A stretch of DNA of 64,000 nt from Alloalcanivorax balearicus MACL04 (GTDB taxonomy: Bacteria; Pseudomonadota; Gammaproteobacteria; Pseudomonadales; Alcanivoracaceae), in the NCBI RefSeq assembly GCF_025532145.1, contig NZ_ARXS01000005.1:62001-126000 (forward strand), read 5' to 3'. The position numbers and the translations under genes are program-made. The notes under the pieces were generated by a model. The model was not told the origin of the DNA. It did not search any database and saw nothing but the letters and a program-made list of their open reading frames with translations. Below, piece after piece: positions 8,587 through 17,601 of the stretch; positions within the stretch are counted from its first letter, which is position 1, and the number at the start of each line of letters is the position of its first letter.

Positions 8587-10146
8587 ATGACCGTCCCGTT
8601 GATGACGCTGAAATCCCTGTATACCGGTGCTCTGGCCCGTTTCACGGACCGCTGCGCGCTGACCATGGGGGGCCGCGGCCTCAGTTACGCCGAACTGCAG
8701 CGCGGCAGCTTTCAGGTCGGCAACGCCCTCATTGACCTCGGTGTCACCCCGGGCACCCGGGTAGCACTCGCCATGGCCAATTGCCTGGAGTTCGCGGTGG
8801 CGGCCCAGGGGCTGATCCAGGCCGGCGCCACCCGGGTGGCCCTGAACAGCATGCTCAGCGACGACGAGGTGCTCTATATTCTGGCGGATTCCAACACCCG
8901 GGTGGCCATCGTCGATGCTCAACGTTTCGAGTTGCTCTCCCGCCACCGCGATCGCTTGCCGGAACTGGAACAGGTCATCGCACTCGGGCCGACGCGGGAT
9001 TGCCCGTCGGACATGATGCCCTGGGATGATTTTCTCGCCTCCGGCAAGCCGGAGTACACCGACGTCAACGTGACACCGGATGATCTCGCCTTCATTCCCT
9101 ATACCGGCGGCACCACGGGCAAACCCAAGGGGGTCCTGCACAACCAACAAAACATTTATCTGAACCTGCTTTCCCATCAGATGGAGCTGGCACTGCAAGA
9201 CGACGAGCGCTTCCTGCTCACCTCGCCTCTGCCCCATGCCGCCGGGAGTATCCTGATGGTCGGGTTGCTGAAAGGGGCTACCCATTACATCGAACCCGGA
9301 TTCGATCCCGCCACCGTGATCCGCCGCATCAGCGAGGACAAGGTCACTCTCACCTTCATGGTACCCACCATGATTTACCGGCTGCTGGACTGGCTGGAGG
9401 CCAATCCGGAGCCCCGTCCGGATCTGAGTTCGCTGCGCACCATGCTGTACGGCGCCGCCCCGATCACGGTGGAGCGTCTGACTCAGGGCCTGGAAACCTT
9501 CGGGCCGGTGTTCATGCAGCTCTACGGCCAGTCGGAAGCGCCCAACTTCATCACCCGTCTGCGCCGGGAGGACCACGACCCGGCTTATCCGGAGCGGTTG
9601 CTCAGCTGCGGTCAGGCCGCGACCATGAGTCAGGTCCGTATCGTCGATGGCAACGGGGAACCGGTACCCGCGGGTGAAAGCGGCGAAGTGGCGGCTCGCA
9701 CGCCGTACAACATGCTCGGTTATCACGGCCTGCCGGAGAAAAGCGCCGAAACGCTGGTGGACGGCTGGCTGCACACCGGTGACATCGGACGGATGGACGC
9801 GGACGGTTATCTGTACCTGCTGGACCGCAAGAACGACATGATCATCAGCGGCGGCATGAACGTGTACACCTCGGAGGTGGAGAACGCCATCCAGCCGTAC
9901 CCCGGAGTCGGCCAGGTGGCGGTGGTCGGCCTGCCCGACCCGGACTGGGGCGACGCGGTGACGGCGTTCGTGGTGCCCGATGCTGGTGCCGAGCTTGACC
10001 TGGAAGCCCTGCTGCGCCACTGCAAAGGCGCTCTGTCCAAGTACAAGGTCCCCAAACAGATCCACCTGCTCGACAGTCTGCCACTCACCGCTTACGGCAA
10101 ACTGGACAAGAAAGCCCTTCGCCAGCAATGGGCGGCCGATTCCTAG
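8587..10146 (+). CDS. AMP-binding acyl-CoA synthetase/ligase
   Basis: A 519-residue ANL-family ligase with a complete motif set. The nucleotide loop YTGGTTGKPKG is at 172-182. A YGQSEAPN A5-type motif follows mid-protein, then LHTGDIGRMDADGYLYLLDRK and the hinge/C-terminal Lys K505 in LTAYGKLDKKAL. It activates a carboxylic acid to an acyl-adenylate and then acyl-CoA. A single chain of this size without carrier domain points to a catabolic acyl-CoA ligase, not an NRPS part. It starts 170 bases after the TRAP operon with no strong ribosome-binding site, and is followed by an SDR. It may activate the acid made by the upstream GMC/ALDH pair, but nothing in the sequence proves that. Confidence 0.88.
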   Translation: MTVPLMTLKSLYTGALARFTDRCALTMGGRGLSYAELQRGSFQVGNALIDLGVTPGTRVALAMANCLEFAVAAQGLIQAGATRVALNSMLSDDEVLYILADSNTRVAIVDAQRFELLSRHRDRLPELEQVIALGPTRDCPSDMMPWDDFLASGKPEYTDVNVTPDDLAFIPYTGGTTGKPKGVLHNQQNIYLNLLSHQMELALQDDERFLLTSPLPHAAGSILMVGLLKGATHYIEPGFDPATVIRRISEDKVTLTFMVPTMIYRLLDWLEANPEPRPDLSSLRTMLYGAAPITVERLTQGLETFGPVFMQLYGQSEAPNFITRLRREDHDPAYPERLLSCGQAATMSQVRIVDGNGEPVPAGESGEVAARTPYNMLGYHGLPEKSAETLVDGWLHTGDIGRMDADGYLYLLDRKNDMIISGGMNVYTSEVENAIQPYPGVGQVAVVGLPDPDWGDAVTAFVVPDAGAELDLEALLRHCKGALSKYKVPKQIHLLDSLPLTAYGKLDKKALRQQWAADS

Positions 10147-10171
10147 CGCCTGTTCACACCGTGAGCGCTGT

Positions 10172-10243
10172 ATTCGCGAGCAAGCTCGCTTCCCACAAAG
10201 GGAACTGCGGAGCCGCTGTGGGAAGCTGCCTTGGCAGCGAATT
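10172..10243. repeat. REP/BIME-like inverted pair
   Basis: A unit ending in TTCCCACA and its inverted counterpart starting CTGTGGGAAGC lie back to back between the ligase and SDR genes. Both units carry an ATTCGC or GCGAAT outer end. The same family recurs at 20874, 41451, 42898, 46068 and 61602. Such elements form strong hairpins and can stabilise or end transcripts. Confidence 0.75.
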
Positions 10244-10287
10244 GGCGTGTGGCGCAAACATCGTGAACCTGCAAGAGAGGTCCAAGC

Positions 10288-11073
10288 ATGAGTAGCCTCA
10301 CCGAATTGAGCCGTTCTCTGAACGGTGCCCGGGTCCTGGTGACCGGTGGCGCCAGCGGCATGGGACGGGCCACCGCCCGGGTGTTCGCCAGCGAGGGCGC
10401 GCGGGTTGCCGTTACCGACCGCGATGGTGACGGCGCCGGGCAGGTGGCCATGGAGATCCGGGAGGCGGGTTTCCAGGCGCAAAGCTGGGCCCTGGACGTG
10501 AGCGACGCCGCGGCGATCGAAGCGGCCACCGCCGAGGTGGCCGAAGCCTTCGGCGGCCTGGACATTCTCATCAACAATGCCGGGGTCTCCGGCTTCACCG
10601 CCATCTCGTCCTCGGCGGACGACTACGAGGCCACGTGGCACACCAGCCTGTCGATTCTGCTGACCGCTCAGCAACGCCTGGTACGGGCCGCGCTGCCCCA
10701 CCTGAGAAGCTCGGACCATCCGCGCATCGTCAATATCGCCTCCACCGAAGCGCTCGGCGCCACCGCCGAGAACAGCGCCTATGCGGCGGCCAAGGCTGGC
10801 GTTACCGGCCTGACCCGCGCCCTGGCGGTGGAGTTGGGCAAGGAAGGCATCACCGTCAATTGCATCTGCCCTGGCCCCATCGACACCGGCATGACCGCGC
10901 GGATCGCCGACGAGCACAAGGCCATTTTCGCCAGACGGCGAACCGCCTTACGACGCTATGGCGCACCGGAAGAGGTAGCGCATATGACCGTCAGCCTGTG
11001 CCTGCCGGCGGCATCCTACCTCACCGGCGCGGTGATTCCGGTGGACGGTGGTCTGATGGCGCGCAACGCGTGA
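10288..11073 (+). CDS. Short-chain dehydrogenase/reductase (SDR)
   Basis: A 261-residue classical SDR. The cofactor glycine motif TGGASGMG is at 19-26, NNAG at 96-99, and the catalytic set is S152, Y165 and K169 (YAAAK). The C-terminus ends in the common TGAVIPVDGG form. An Asp-containing TDRD after the second strand favours NAD(H) over NADP(H). It resembles 3-oxoacyl-ACP-reductase-like or hydroxyacyl dehydrogenases. A purine-rich GAGAGG lies ahead of the ATG. Placed after an acyl-CoA ligase and before an MFS transporter, it probably oxidises or reduces a hydroxy intermediate of the same pathway. Substrate unknown. Confidence 0.88.
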   Translation: MSSLTELSRSLNGARVLVTGGASGMGRATARVFASEGARVAVTDRDGDGAGQVAMEIREAGFQAQSWALDVSDAAAIEAATAEVAEAFGGLDILINNAGVSGFTAISSSADDYEATWHTSLSILLTAQQRLVRAALPHLRSSDHPRIVNIASTEALGATAENSAYAAAKAGVTGLTRALAVELGKEGITVNCICPGPIDTGMTARIADEHKAIFARRRTALRRYGAPEEVAHMTVSLCLPAASYLTGAVIPVDGGLMARNA

Positions 11074-11143
11074 TGGATACGGTTGCGTGCTGCGCGCATG
11101 ACGCCGACCATGCTGATCCGGTCTTACCAGAGTGATCCCCCCA

Positions 11144-12323
11144 ATGCCGCGAACCGATAACAGGCCCAACCCCTTCGTCATGGCCGTGTCCGCCATGCTG
11201 GTGGCGCTGGTGGTGATTGTCTTCGCCCGCCTGGCCTACGGCCTGCTGCTGCCGGCCATGCGCACCGATCTCGGGCTGAGCTACCGCCAGGCCGGCGCTT
11301 TGGGCACGGTCACCGCCCTGGGTTATCTGCTGTTCGTATTGCTTGGCGGCCTCGCGGCCAGCCGCTGGGGCGCCCGCAATACGGTGGTTTTCGGTCTGGC
11401 CGCGGTGACCTTCGGCTTTGCCGGGCTGGCGGGCGCCGATGGCCTTGCTCGGTTTCGGCACCGCGTTCTGCTTCGCTCCCACGGTGTCGCTGCTGGCCAC
11501 CTGGTACCCGGAGCGGCGCGGGATGATGATCGGCTGCATGACCGCCGGCGTTGGCGCGGGGATCTTCTTCATCGGGCTGCTGGTGCCCTGGCTCTCCGAT
11601 CTTTTTGGTGCGAACGGCTGGCGGGTGACCTGGGGGATTTTCGCCGCCGTCGCCGGCGCTGTCGGCTTACTGGTCCTGCTGGCGGTGCGTGATCCCCCCG
11701 CCGCTGATGATGCCGGCACGGCGCGGCCGCCCTCGGCGGACAAATGGCTGATCTACCGGAATCCCCGGGTCATCATCATGGCGCTGGTGTACGGCATCAT
11801 CGGCATGGTGTACATCACCCAGGCTCTGTTCATGGTCAGCTACGTGGTGGAATCCGGCTTCGACGAAACCATCGCCGGGTGGCTGATGGCGATGATGGGG
11901 CTGCTCTCCGTCCTCAGCGGCCCGCTATGGGGCTCGCTGTCGGACAGCTGGGGGCGCGGCAATACTCTGAGCCTGGCCATGTCGGTGGTGACCGTTGCCA
12001 TGGCGCTGCCATTGGTCGATCAGAGCCTGCCTCTGTTCATCGCCCATTTCTTCTTCATGGGCTGCGCGGTCAATGGGGTCTTCACCCTGATCCAGGCCGC
12101 CAGTACCGATCAGGTGGCGCCGCGTTACATTCCCATCGCGTTCAGTTATGTCACCCTGTTCTTCGCCGGCGGACAACTTATCGGCCCGGCGGTGGCGGGC
12201 TGGCTGATCGAGACGCAGGGAGGTTTCCCGCTCGCCATCGGCTTCACTTGCTTCTGGCTGATCGTCGGGTTGTTTCTGACCCAGCGTATTCGCCGGTTTC
12301 CGGCTGATGTGGCGGTGTCTTGA
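11144..12323 (+). pseudogene. MFS transporter split by a one-base frameshift
   Basis: The N-terminal part (PRTDNRPNPFVMAVSAML onward) runs in one frame to about 11430. The match to a major-facilitator protein then continues in the next frame (APMALLGFGTAFCF onward) to the stop at 12323. Removing one G from the GGG run near 11431-11433 would join them into one protein of about 392 residues. It would have twelve hydrophobic segments and an MFS-like loop (ASRWGARN). Either the gene is inactivated or the base is a sequencing error. It may start at the GTG at 11132 or the ATG at 11144. It follows the SDR by 70 bases and, if functional, would be a second transporter of this cluster. Confidence 0.8.
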
Positions 12324-12351
12324 AAAGGTTGGTGATTGTGTCGGCCTGTGA

Positions 12352-12402
12352 GGTTTCACCCTCTCCCTTGAGGGGAGAGGGGTTGGGGGAGAGGGTGAAA
12401 CC
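12352..12402. terminator. 16-bp perfect inverted repeat between convergent genes
   Basis: GGTTTCACCCTCTCCC and its exact reverse complement flank a 19-base G-rich spacer. The element lies between the converging MFS and sulfatase genes, so it can fold in either transcript and act as a bidirectional terminator. CCCTCTCCC-type repeats of this kind are widely dispersed in proteobacterial genomes. Its sequence differs from the REP family elsewhere here. Confidence 0.65.
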
Positions 12403-12410
12403 CAAGAGCG

Positions 12411-14405
12411 TCAGGGCCGGTTGTGATGGAGCATATAACGCCCCGCCTGATACAGCCCTTCCAGCAGTTCCTTGCGGTCCTGGAACACCTCCGGCTGGTC
12501 CGCGCGAACATCCGCTTCCAGGCGTGGATCCTTCAGATCGTAAAGCCGCGCGTTGTCACCGTCGTAGTACATGCTCAGGTGATAATCCTCGCCAACCAGG
12601 CCGATCAACGGCCGATGGGAACGGTCACCGCCGAAGGTGATCGCGTATGAGGGGCCCTCGATGTCCAGCAGGTCCCGCCCCATGGTGCGGTTCTCATACG
12701 GCAACCCGGCCAGCCCCAGCGCCATGGGCATGATATCCACCAGGCTGGCGGGGCGCTCGATCACCCGGTGCTCACCAATGACGTCGGGGCCGTAGATGAT
12801 CAACGGCACATGATGCTTGTCCAGCAGCAGGGACTCGCTGTAACCCATATGCCGGGACGGTTCGGAGCGATCGTTATGGTCCCCGTACAGAATGAAGATG
12901 GTGTTGTCCGCGTAATGGGAATTGGCCACCAGGTCATTCAGGTAGTAACCGATGTTGTAATCCAGCAGACGCACCGCGTTGTACTGATCGTTGCCGAGGA
13001 AGCTGTGCTGGCGCACTTTGTCTTCCGGCGGATTGATCACCTCGAAGTTGGAATCATCATCGGGAATGGTGAACGGCCGATGGTTGCCCGCGGTCTGGAT
13101 AAAGGCGATGAACGGCTTGTCCGGATCCAGTTGGTCCAGGCGCTGGTGAGCGGCCTTGAACAGATCCCGGTCCGAAATACCCCAGACATCGATGTTGGGA
13201 GCGTCGTAGTCTCCGGCCTCCCACAACTCCAGATCCTGAATGTTGTTCTTCAATACACCTCGGATATTGGCCCAGCCGGCGGAACCGCCTATGAAGTAAA
13301 GGCGCTCGTAGCCTTTAAAAGCGTTGACCAGGGTGTACTGATTGACGATCTGCGGATCCCGGGAGGCGGTGGAGCCGCCCCAGGTAATGTCGGGAATCCC
13401 GGTCACCAGACCAAACACGGTGCGGGCGGTACCGCTGGAGGGCACCATGAAATTGGGGAAGAACAGCCCTTGATTACCGAGACGGTCCAGATTGGGCGTG
13501 GCTTCCATGGGGTTGCCAAACAGCCCCATACGATTGGCGCCCATGGATTCCAGGTGAATCAGAACCACATTGGGCGGCCGCTGCGGGGCCTGGCCGGGCA
13601 CCGAGCGGGCAAACGTCATGATCTCGGGATCCGGATTGGTCACTCCCAGGTATTCCGCCACCCGCTGATAGCGCAGCGCCAGCAGCTCGTCATCATGCTC
13701 CCGGGTACCGGTGGTGTAGGTGTCGTAAAAGAAAATCGCCGGGTTCAACCCCAGTGACGCCACCTGCAGATTGTTGGAAAAGTAAGCGTCACTCCAGCGC
13801 AGCGGCACGGTGCCGGTTTGCCCCATGATCCCCAGAGCGTACAGATAGATACCCAACGCCACGGCGATGGTGCCACCCAACCAGCCCCGCCCCGGCGCCG
13901 GGCGGCGCGCGAAGGCGGCAATCGGCTTGCGCCCCAACCAGGCGCCCACCGCCAGCGTCACCAGCAGCAGCAGCGCCAGCCACACCACCGGGTAGCTCTC
14001 CCACACCATCTGCAGGGAATCCCCACGGTTGGTCAGGAAACGCAACACAGAGCTGTTCAGGCGCTCTTCCAGATAGCTGTAGTGGGCGAAATCCGCGATG
14101 TAAACGAAACAGGCCACGGCGGAGGCCAGAGCCAGCCAGGCCACCGCCAGTTTCCGGGCCAGTTGCCCGTGGCGCAGACCGAGCAGACCCGGCAGCAGGC
14201 TGAGAATGGCCACCGGCAGAACAATCAGCAGGGCCAAACGCAAGTCGAAGCGGACACCAATGCCGAAGGCATGCCAGAGTTCTTGCGAAGGCAGTTCCAG
14301 GCCGGAAAGGAAAAACCAGAAGAACGCCCCCCTCAGTACCACGAAAACCAGGAAGAACGCGGCAACCAGGCTCAGGATCAATCGCACACGTGGCGAAAAC
14401 AGCAT
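12411..14405 (-). CDS. LTA-synthase-like membrane sulfatase/phosphotransferase
   Basis: A 664-residue protein. Roughly the first 200 residues carry five hydrophobic segments, and a large periplasmic alkaline-phosphatase/sulfatase-fold domain starts near 280. Visible features are VVLIHLESMG (metal-binding Glu), PSSGTARTVFG (nucleophile Thr/Ser region), TAGNHRPFTIP and YGDHNDRSEP (metal-binding Asp-His). This is the LtaS/OpgB/EptA-like architecture. In Gram-negatives such proteins transfer phosphoglycerol or phosphoethanolamine onto periplasmic glucans or lipids. Lipoteichoic acid synthesis itself is not expected here. It sits alone between an inverted repeat and sspB. Acceptor and donor unknown. 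Confidence 0.85.
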   Translation of the reverse strand: MLFSPRVRLILSLVAAFFLVFVVLRGAFFWFFLSGLELPSQELWHAFGIGVRFDLRLALLIVLPVAILSLLPGLLGLRHGQLARKLAVAWLALASAVACFVYIADFAHYSYLEERLNSSVLRFLTNRGDSLQMVWESYPVVWLALLLLVTLAVGAWLGRKPIAAFARRPAPGRGWLGGTIAVALGIYLYALGIMGQTGTVPLRWSDAYFSNNLQVASLGLNPAIFFYDTYTTGTREHDDELLALRYQRVAEYLGVTNPDPEIMTFARSVPGQAPQRPPNVVLIHLESMGANRMGLFGNPMEATPNLDRLGNQGLFFPNFMVPSSGTARTVFGLVTGIPDITWGGSTASRDPQIVNQYTLVNAFKGYERLYFIGGSAGWANIRGVLKNNIQDLELWEAGDYDAPNIDVWGISDRDLFKAAHQRLDQLDPDKPFIAFIQTAGNHRPFTIPDDDSNFEVINPPEDKVRQHSFLGNDQYNAVRLLDYNIGYYLNDLVANSHYADNTIFILYGDHNDRSEPSRHMGYSESLLLDKHHVPLIIYGPDVIGEHRVIERPASLVDIMPMALGLAGLPYENRTMGRDLLDIEGPSYAITFGGDRSHRPLIGLVGEDYHLSMYYDGDNARLYDLKDPRLEADVRADQPEVFQDRKELLEGLYQAGRYMLHHNRP

Positions 14406-14448
14406 ACAGGCTCCACAATCAGATGCGGGTTATCGGGGTCGGCGGCGC

Positions 14449-14856
14449 TTATTTCACCACACGTAAACGCGGGCCCTTGTCGGGACCTTTGTCGGGGCCA
14501 TTGTCATCGGGGCCGTCTTCAGGGGGATCCGGGGGTGGATCCATGGGCTCGAACGCCATGCCCTGGCCGTTTTCCCGGGCGAAAATGGCGATCACCGCGC
14601 CCACCGGCACTCTGAGATGATGCGGCACGCCGCCGAAACGGGCAGAAAAGACGATCTCATCGTTACCCGCCACGAACTGGGTCACGGCCCGGGGAGCCAC
14701 GTTCAGTACGATCTGACCATCCTTGACGAATTCCTGCGGCACTTCGGTGCCGGGATAGCCCGCGTCCACCGCCAGATGAGGGGTGAGACCGTTATCGCAT
14801 ATCCACTCGTGGGTAGCGCGAATCAAATAGGGCCGGTTGGAAGTCATTTCGGACAT
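14449..14856 (-). CDS. sspB: ClpXP protease specificity-enhancing factor SspB
   Basis: A 135-residue SspB from the ATG at 14856 (MSEMTSNRPYLIRATHEWI). The frame runs further upstream, but that part matches nothing in the family. The folded adaptor domain covers about 1-105 and includes LNVAPRAVTQFVAGND and SARFGG. A flexible Pro/Asp/Gly-rich tail follows with two GPDKGPDKGP-like repeats, and the final RLRVVK is the ClpX-binding tail motif. SspB binds ssrA-tagged proteins and delivers them to ClpXP. It lies downstream of sspA on the same strand, but a strong intrinsic terminator separates them, so much sspA transcription would stop before it. Confidence 0.93.
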   Translation of the reverse strand: MSEMTSNRPYLIRATHEWICDNGLTPHLAVDAGYPGTEVPQEFVKDGQIVLNVAPRAVTQFVAGNDEIVFSARFGGVPHHLRVPVGAVIAIFARENGQGMAFEPMDPPPDPPEDGPDDNGPDKGPDKGPRLRVVK

Positions 14857-14899
14857 AACAGCAGGGCTTTTCCGATGGATGCGGCCGCGCTCCGGCGGC

Positions 14900-14928
14900 A
14901 AAAAAAGCCCGTGCGCAAGGGCACGGGC
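14900..14928 (-). terminator. Strong intrinsic terminator after sspA
   Basis: On the minus strand an eight-base perfect stem (GCCCGTGC/GCACGGGC) with a six-base loop is followed by seven Ts. It lies between sspA and sspB, six bases after the sspA stop. sspB must therefore depend on read-through or a promoter inside or after this hairpin. Confidence 0.9.
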
Positions 14929-14934
14929 CGGGGT

Positions 14935-15573
14935 TCACAGCGCCAGGCGCATTTCCCGCTCAGCCTCGGTCAGGCTGGCCTGGAAGCTGTCACGGTCAAA
15001 CAAACGCTCGGCATAATCCAGCAGCGGCTTGGCCTGCTTGGCCGGCAGGTCCACACCCAGAATGGGCAACCGCCACAAAATCGGCGCCACCACGCAATCC
15101 ACCAGGGTGAACTCCTCGCTCATGAAGAACGGCAGCTCATTGAAGATCGGCGCGGTGGCGATCATTCCTTCGCGCAGTTCCTTGCGGCGCTTGTTCAAAG
15201 CGGCGTCTTTCTCCTCGCCCAGCACCAGGGCGTCCACATGGCCGCACCAGTCACGCTCGATACGGTGCACCAGCAGACGACTCTGCGCCCGCGCCACCGG
15301 ATACACCGGCAGCAACGGCGGATGCGGGAAGCGCTCGTCCAGATACTCCATGATCACCGTGGACTGATACAGGGTCAGCTCACGGTCCACCAGGGTCGGG
15401 ACCTCGTTATACGGATTCAGGGCCGCCAGATCTTCCGGTTTGTCCCGGCTGTCCACGTCCACGATATCCACGGTTACGCCCTTCTCCGCCAGGACAATAC
15501 GCACCCGGTGGCTGTAGTGATCGTCCGGGGAAGAGAAGAAAGTCATTGAGGAACGTTTGGTCACCACGCCCAT
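14935..15573 (-). CDS. sspA: Stringent starvation protein A (GST fold)
   Basis: A 212-residue GST-fold protein from the ATG at 15573 ([16 protein letters not shown]). The thioredoxin-like half spans about 9-85 and contains [24 protein letters not shown] and the [19 protein letters not shown] signature. The helical half follows. SspA binds RNA polymerase and supports stress and acid responses; it does not act as a transferase. A further in-frame ATG lies eight codons upstream, with a GGAG between the two, so the exact start is not certain. It follows the petABC genes, and the sspA/petC spacing includes a terminator. Confidence 0.93.
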   Translation of the reverse strand: MGVVTKRSSMTFFSSPDDHYSHRVRIVLAEKGVTVDIVDVDSRDKPEDLAALNPYNEVPTLVDRELTLYQSTVIMEYLDERFPHPPLLPVYPVARAQSRLLVHRIERDWCGHVDALVLGEEKDAALNKRRKELREGMIATAPIFNELPFFMSEEFTLVDCVVAPILWRLPILGVDLPAKQAKPLLDYAERLFDRDSFQASLTEAEREMRLAL

Positions 15574-15600
15574 GGTCGAGTCATCTCCAAGCATCATCTA

Positions 15601-15639
15601 ATAACACAAACAGGGTAGCCGCTTGCGCGGTTACCCTGT
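15601..15639 (-). terminator. Terminator of the petABC operon
   Basis: Thirteen-base arms (15610-15622 and 15627-15639) pair with a single G-U and enclose a TTGC loop. On the minus strand the hairpin is followed by TTTGTGTT. It lies 25 bases after the petC stop and upstream of sspA. The tail is only partly T-rich. Confidence 0.75.
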
Positions 15640-15664
15640 TGCAGGCTGGATCGACGTTCGTGGA

Positions 15665-16321
15665 TCAGTGAACGTCTTTCCAGTATTCCTTCTTCAGCAG
15701 GTACGCCGGTACGAGAAGGATAGCAAGGAACACGAGCACGTAAACACCAATCCGCTCACGGGTGGGCGCAATCGGCTCCGCCGCGTAAGTGAGGAAGTTG
15801 GTGATATCGCCCATGGCGGCCTTGAATTCCTCTTCATCCAGGGCTTCCTGCATACCGGCCATCACATGCGGCATACCGACGTTCGGGAACACCTTGTTGT
15901 TGTACCCGAACGGACGGGATTCATCCTCATAGAAGCCGATCAGATAAGAGTACAGCCAATCCGGGGATTGCAGACGCGCTTCCAGGGTCAGATCCGGCGG
16001 CGCGGTCCCGAACCACTTCTTGGCATCGTCCTTATCCATGGCGTTCTGCATCCGATCGCCAATCTTATCACTGGTGAAGTTCATATACTTCAGTACCAGC
16101 TCATCCGGAATGCCCAGGTCCTCGCCCATACGGCCGTAACGCAGATATTCCAGACTATGACAACCCATGCAGTAGTTCACGAACAGCTTGGCACCGTTCT
16201 GCAGGCTCACTTTGTCCTGCAGATTGACCGGAGCCTTCTCATACTCAGCGTCATGGCCACCGGCGGCCACAGCCAATACCGGCAAACAGCTGAACAAAAT
16301 GGCGGCAAAAAACTTCTTCAT
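15665..16321 (-). CDS. petC: Cytochrome c1 of the cytochrome bc1 complex
   Basis: A 218-residue c1 subunit. It has a cleavable signal peptide (about 1-20), the haem-binding CMGCH at 51-55, and a GMPHVMAGMQ segment supplying the axial Met region. A C-terminal membrane anchor (IGVYVLVFLAILLVPAYLLKK) follows. It passes electrons from the Rieske centre to soluble cytochrome c in the periplasm. Its start overlaps the petB stop by one base. It is the last gene of a petA-petB-petC operon and is followed by a hairpin terminator. Confidence 0.96.
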   Translation of the reverse strand: MKKFFAAILFSCLPVLAVAAGGHDAEYEKAPVNLQDKVSLQNGAKLFVNYCMGCHSLEYLRYGRMGEDLGIPDELVLKYMNFTSDKIGDRMQNAMDKDDAKKWFGTAPPDLTLEARLQSPDWLYSYLIGFYEDESRPFGYNNKVFPNVGMPHVMAGMQEALDEEEFKAAMGDITNFLTYAAEPIAPTRERIGVYVLVFLAILLVPAYLLKKEYWKDVH

Positions 16322-17601
16322 CAGTGACCCCCCGTGACGCGCTCAGGTACCGGCTTGGATTTTTCGAATCGATGGCCGAATGGCAGTATCACGATGAAGA
16401 ACAGGAAGTAATACACCGTGCCGATCTGCGCCACGGTCTTCGCCAGACCGGTGGCCGGCTGGGTCCCGAGATAACCGAGGATCAGGAAGTCCACCACGAA
16501 CAACGCCAGGGTAATTTTGCTCACCAGGCCCTTGTAACGGATGGACTTGACCGGATGGCGGTCCAGCCAGGGCAGCAGGAACAGAATGGCGATGGCGCCA
16601 CCCATGGCGATCAGCCCCCAGGCCTTGGAGGAGATAAACCAATCGATGGTGGTGGCGCGCAGCATCGCGTAATAGGGGCCGTAGTACCACACCGGAGCGA
16701 TGTGATCCGGGGTCTTCAGCGGATCCGCCGGCGCGAAGTTCGGCTTCTCGATCAAATAGCCGCCGCCGGTGGGGAAGTAGAAGATCACCACCGCGAACAC
16801 CATCATGAAGATGATGACGCCAGGCAGGTCCTTGACGGTGTAGTAAGGGTGGAACGGGATGCCGTCTTTGGGGATGCCGTTCTCATCCTTGTTCTTCTTG
16901 ATTTCCACGCCATCCGGGTTGTTGGAGCCCACTTCATGCAGCGCCAGGATGTGCAGGAAAACCAGAGCCACCAGCACCAGCGGAATCGCCACCACGTGCA
17001 GGGCGAAGAATTTGTTCACGGTGGCGGTGGACAGCAGATAGTCGCCACGCACCCAGGTGGTGAGGGCCTCACCGATTTCCTTGGCGTCGTTGGCGTCGAT
17101 GAACGGAATCACGTCGAACGGAATCGCGCCGGCCAGGGAAATGATCACCTGAGCGCCCCAGTAGGACATGTTACCCCAGGGCAGCACATAGCCGAGGAAA
17201 CCTTCGGCCATCAGTGCCACGTAGATCAACATGCCGAAGATCCACACCAATTCCCGCGGCGGCTTGTAGGAGCCGTACAGCAGGCCACGGAACATGTGGA
17301 TGTACACCACGGCGAAGAAGGCGGAAGCGCCGACCGCATGCATATAGCGGATCAGCCAGCCCCACTGCACGTCGCGCATGATGTACTCGACGGACTCGAA
17401 GCCCTGGCTGGGAGAGAAGAACATGGTCAACCAGATGCCGGTGAGCAGCTGGTTCACCAGTACCACCATGGAGAGCACCCCAAAGTAGTACCAGAAGTTG
17501 AAGTTCTTCGGAGCGTAGTACTCCGACATGTGCTTTTTGTAGGTGTTAACGACGGGAAGACGCGCATCCACCCAATCGATCAAGCCATTCACCACTCTCA
17601 T
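16321..17601 (-). CDS. petB: Cytochrome b of the cytochrome bc1 complex
   Basis: A 426-residue full-length cytochrome b with eight hydrophobic helices. Haem-ligand His residues lie in RYMHAVGASAFFAVVYIHMFRG and in the ALHVVAIPLVLVALVFLHIL helix. The Qo-site motif is PVWY, not the PEWY of mitochondria; I recall PVWY as a normal variant in beta- and gammaproteobacteria. The protein oxidises quinol and carries the two b haems. It is coupled to petA by a four-base overlap and to petC by one base. An inserted loop with KKNKDENGIPKDGIP near 235-250 is also common in this group. Confidence 0.96.
   Translation of the reverse strand: MRVVNGLIDWVDARLPVVNTYKKHMSEYYAPKNFNFWYYFGVLSMVVLVNQLLTGIWLTMFFSPSQGFESVEYIMRDVQWGWLIRYMHAVGASAFFAVVYIHMFRGLLYGSYKPPRELVWIFGMLIYVALMAEGFLGYVLPWGNMSYWGAQVIISLAGAIPFDVIPFIDANDAKEIGEALTTWVRGDYLLSTATVNKFFALHVVAIPLVLVALVFLHILALHEVGSNNPDGVEIKKNKDENGIPKDGIPFHPYYTVKDLPGVIIFMMVFAVVIFYFPTGGGYLIEKPNFAPADPLKTPDHIAPVWYYGPYYAMLRATTIDWFISSKAWGLIAMGGAIAILFLLPWLDRHPVKSIRYKGLVSKITLALFVVDFLILGYLGTQPATGLAKTVAQIGTVYYFLFFIVILPFGHRFEKSKPVPERVTGGH

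Noticed and set aside
8575-10917. 780-codon minus-strand frame over the ligase and SDR
   Set aside because: Opposite to two well-conserved genes with catalytic motifs; no domains recognised and no ribosome-binding site.
12411-14405. Lipoteichoic acid synthesis
   Set aside because: The fold matches LtaS, but the window is from a Gram-negative (LPS transport genes, FadL, bc1), where such proteins modify glucans or lipids.
16660-16700. PVWY in place of PEWY in cytochrome b as a possible defect
   Set aside because: I recall PVWY as a normal Qo-site form in beta- and gammaproteobacteria, so it is not evidence of loss.
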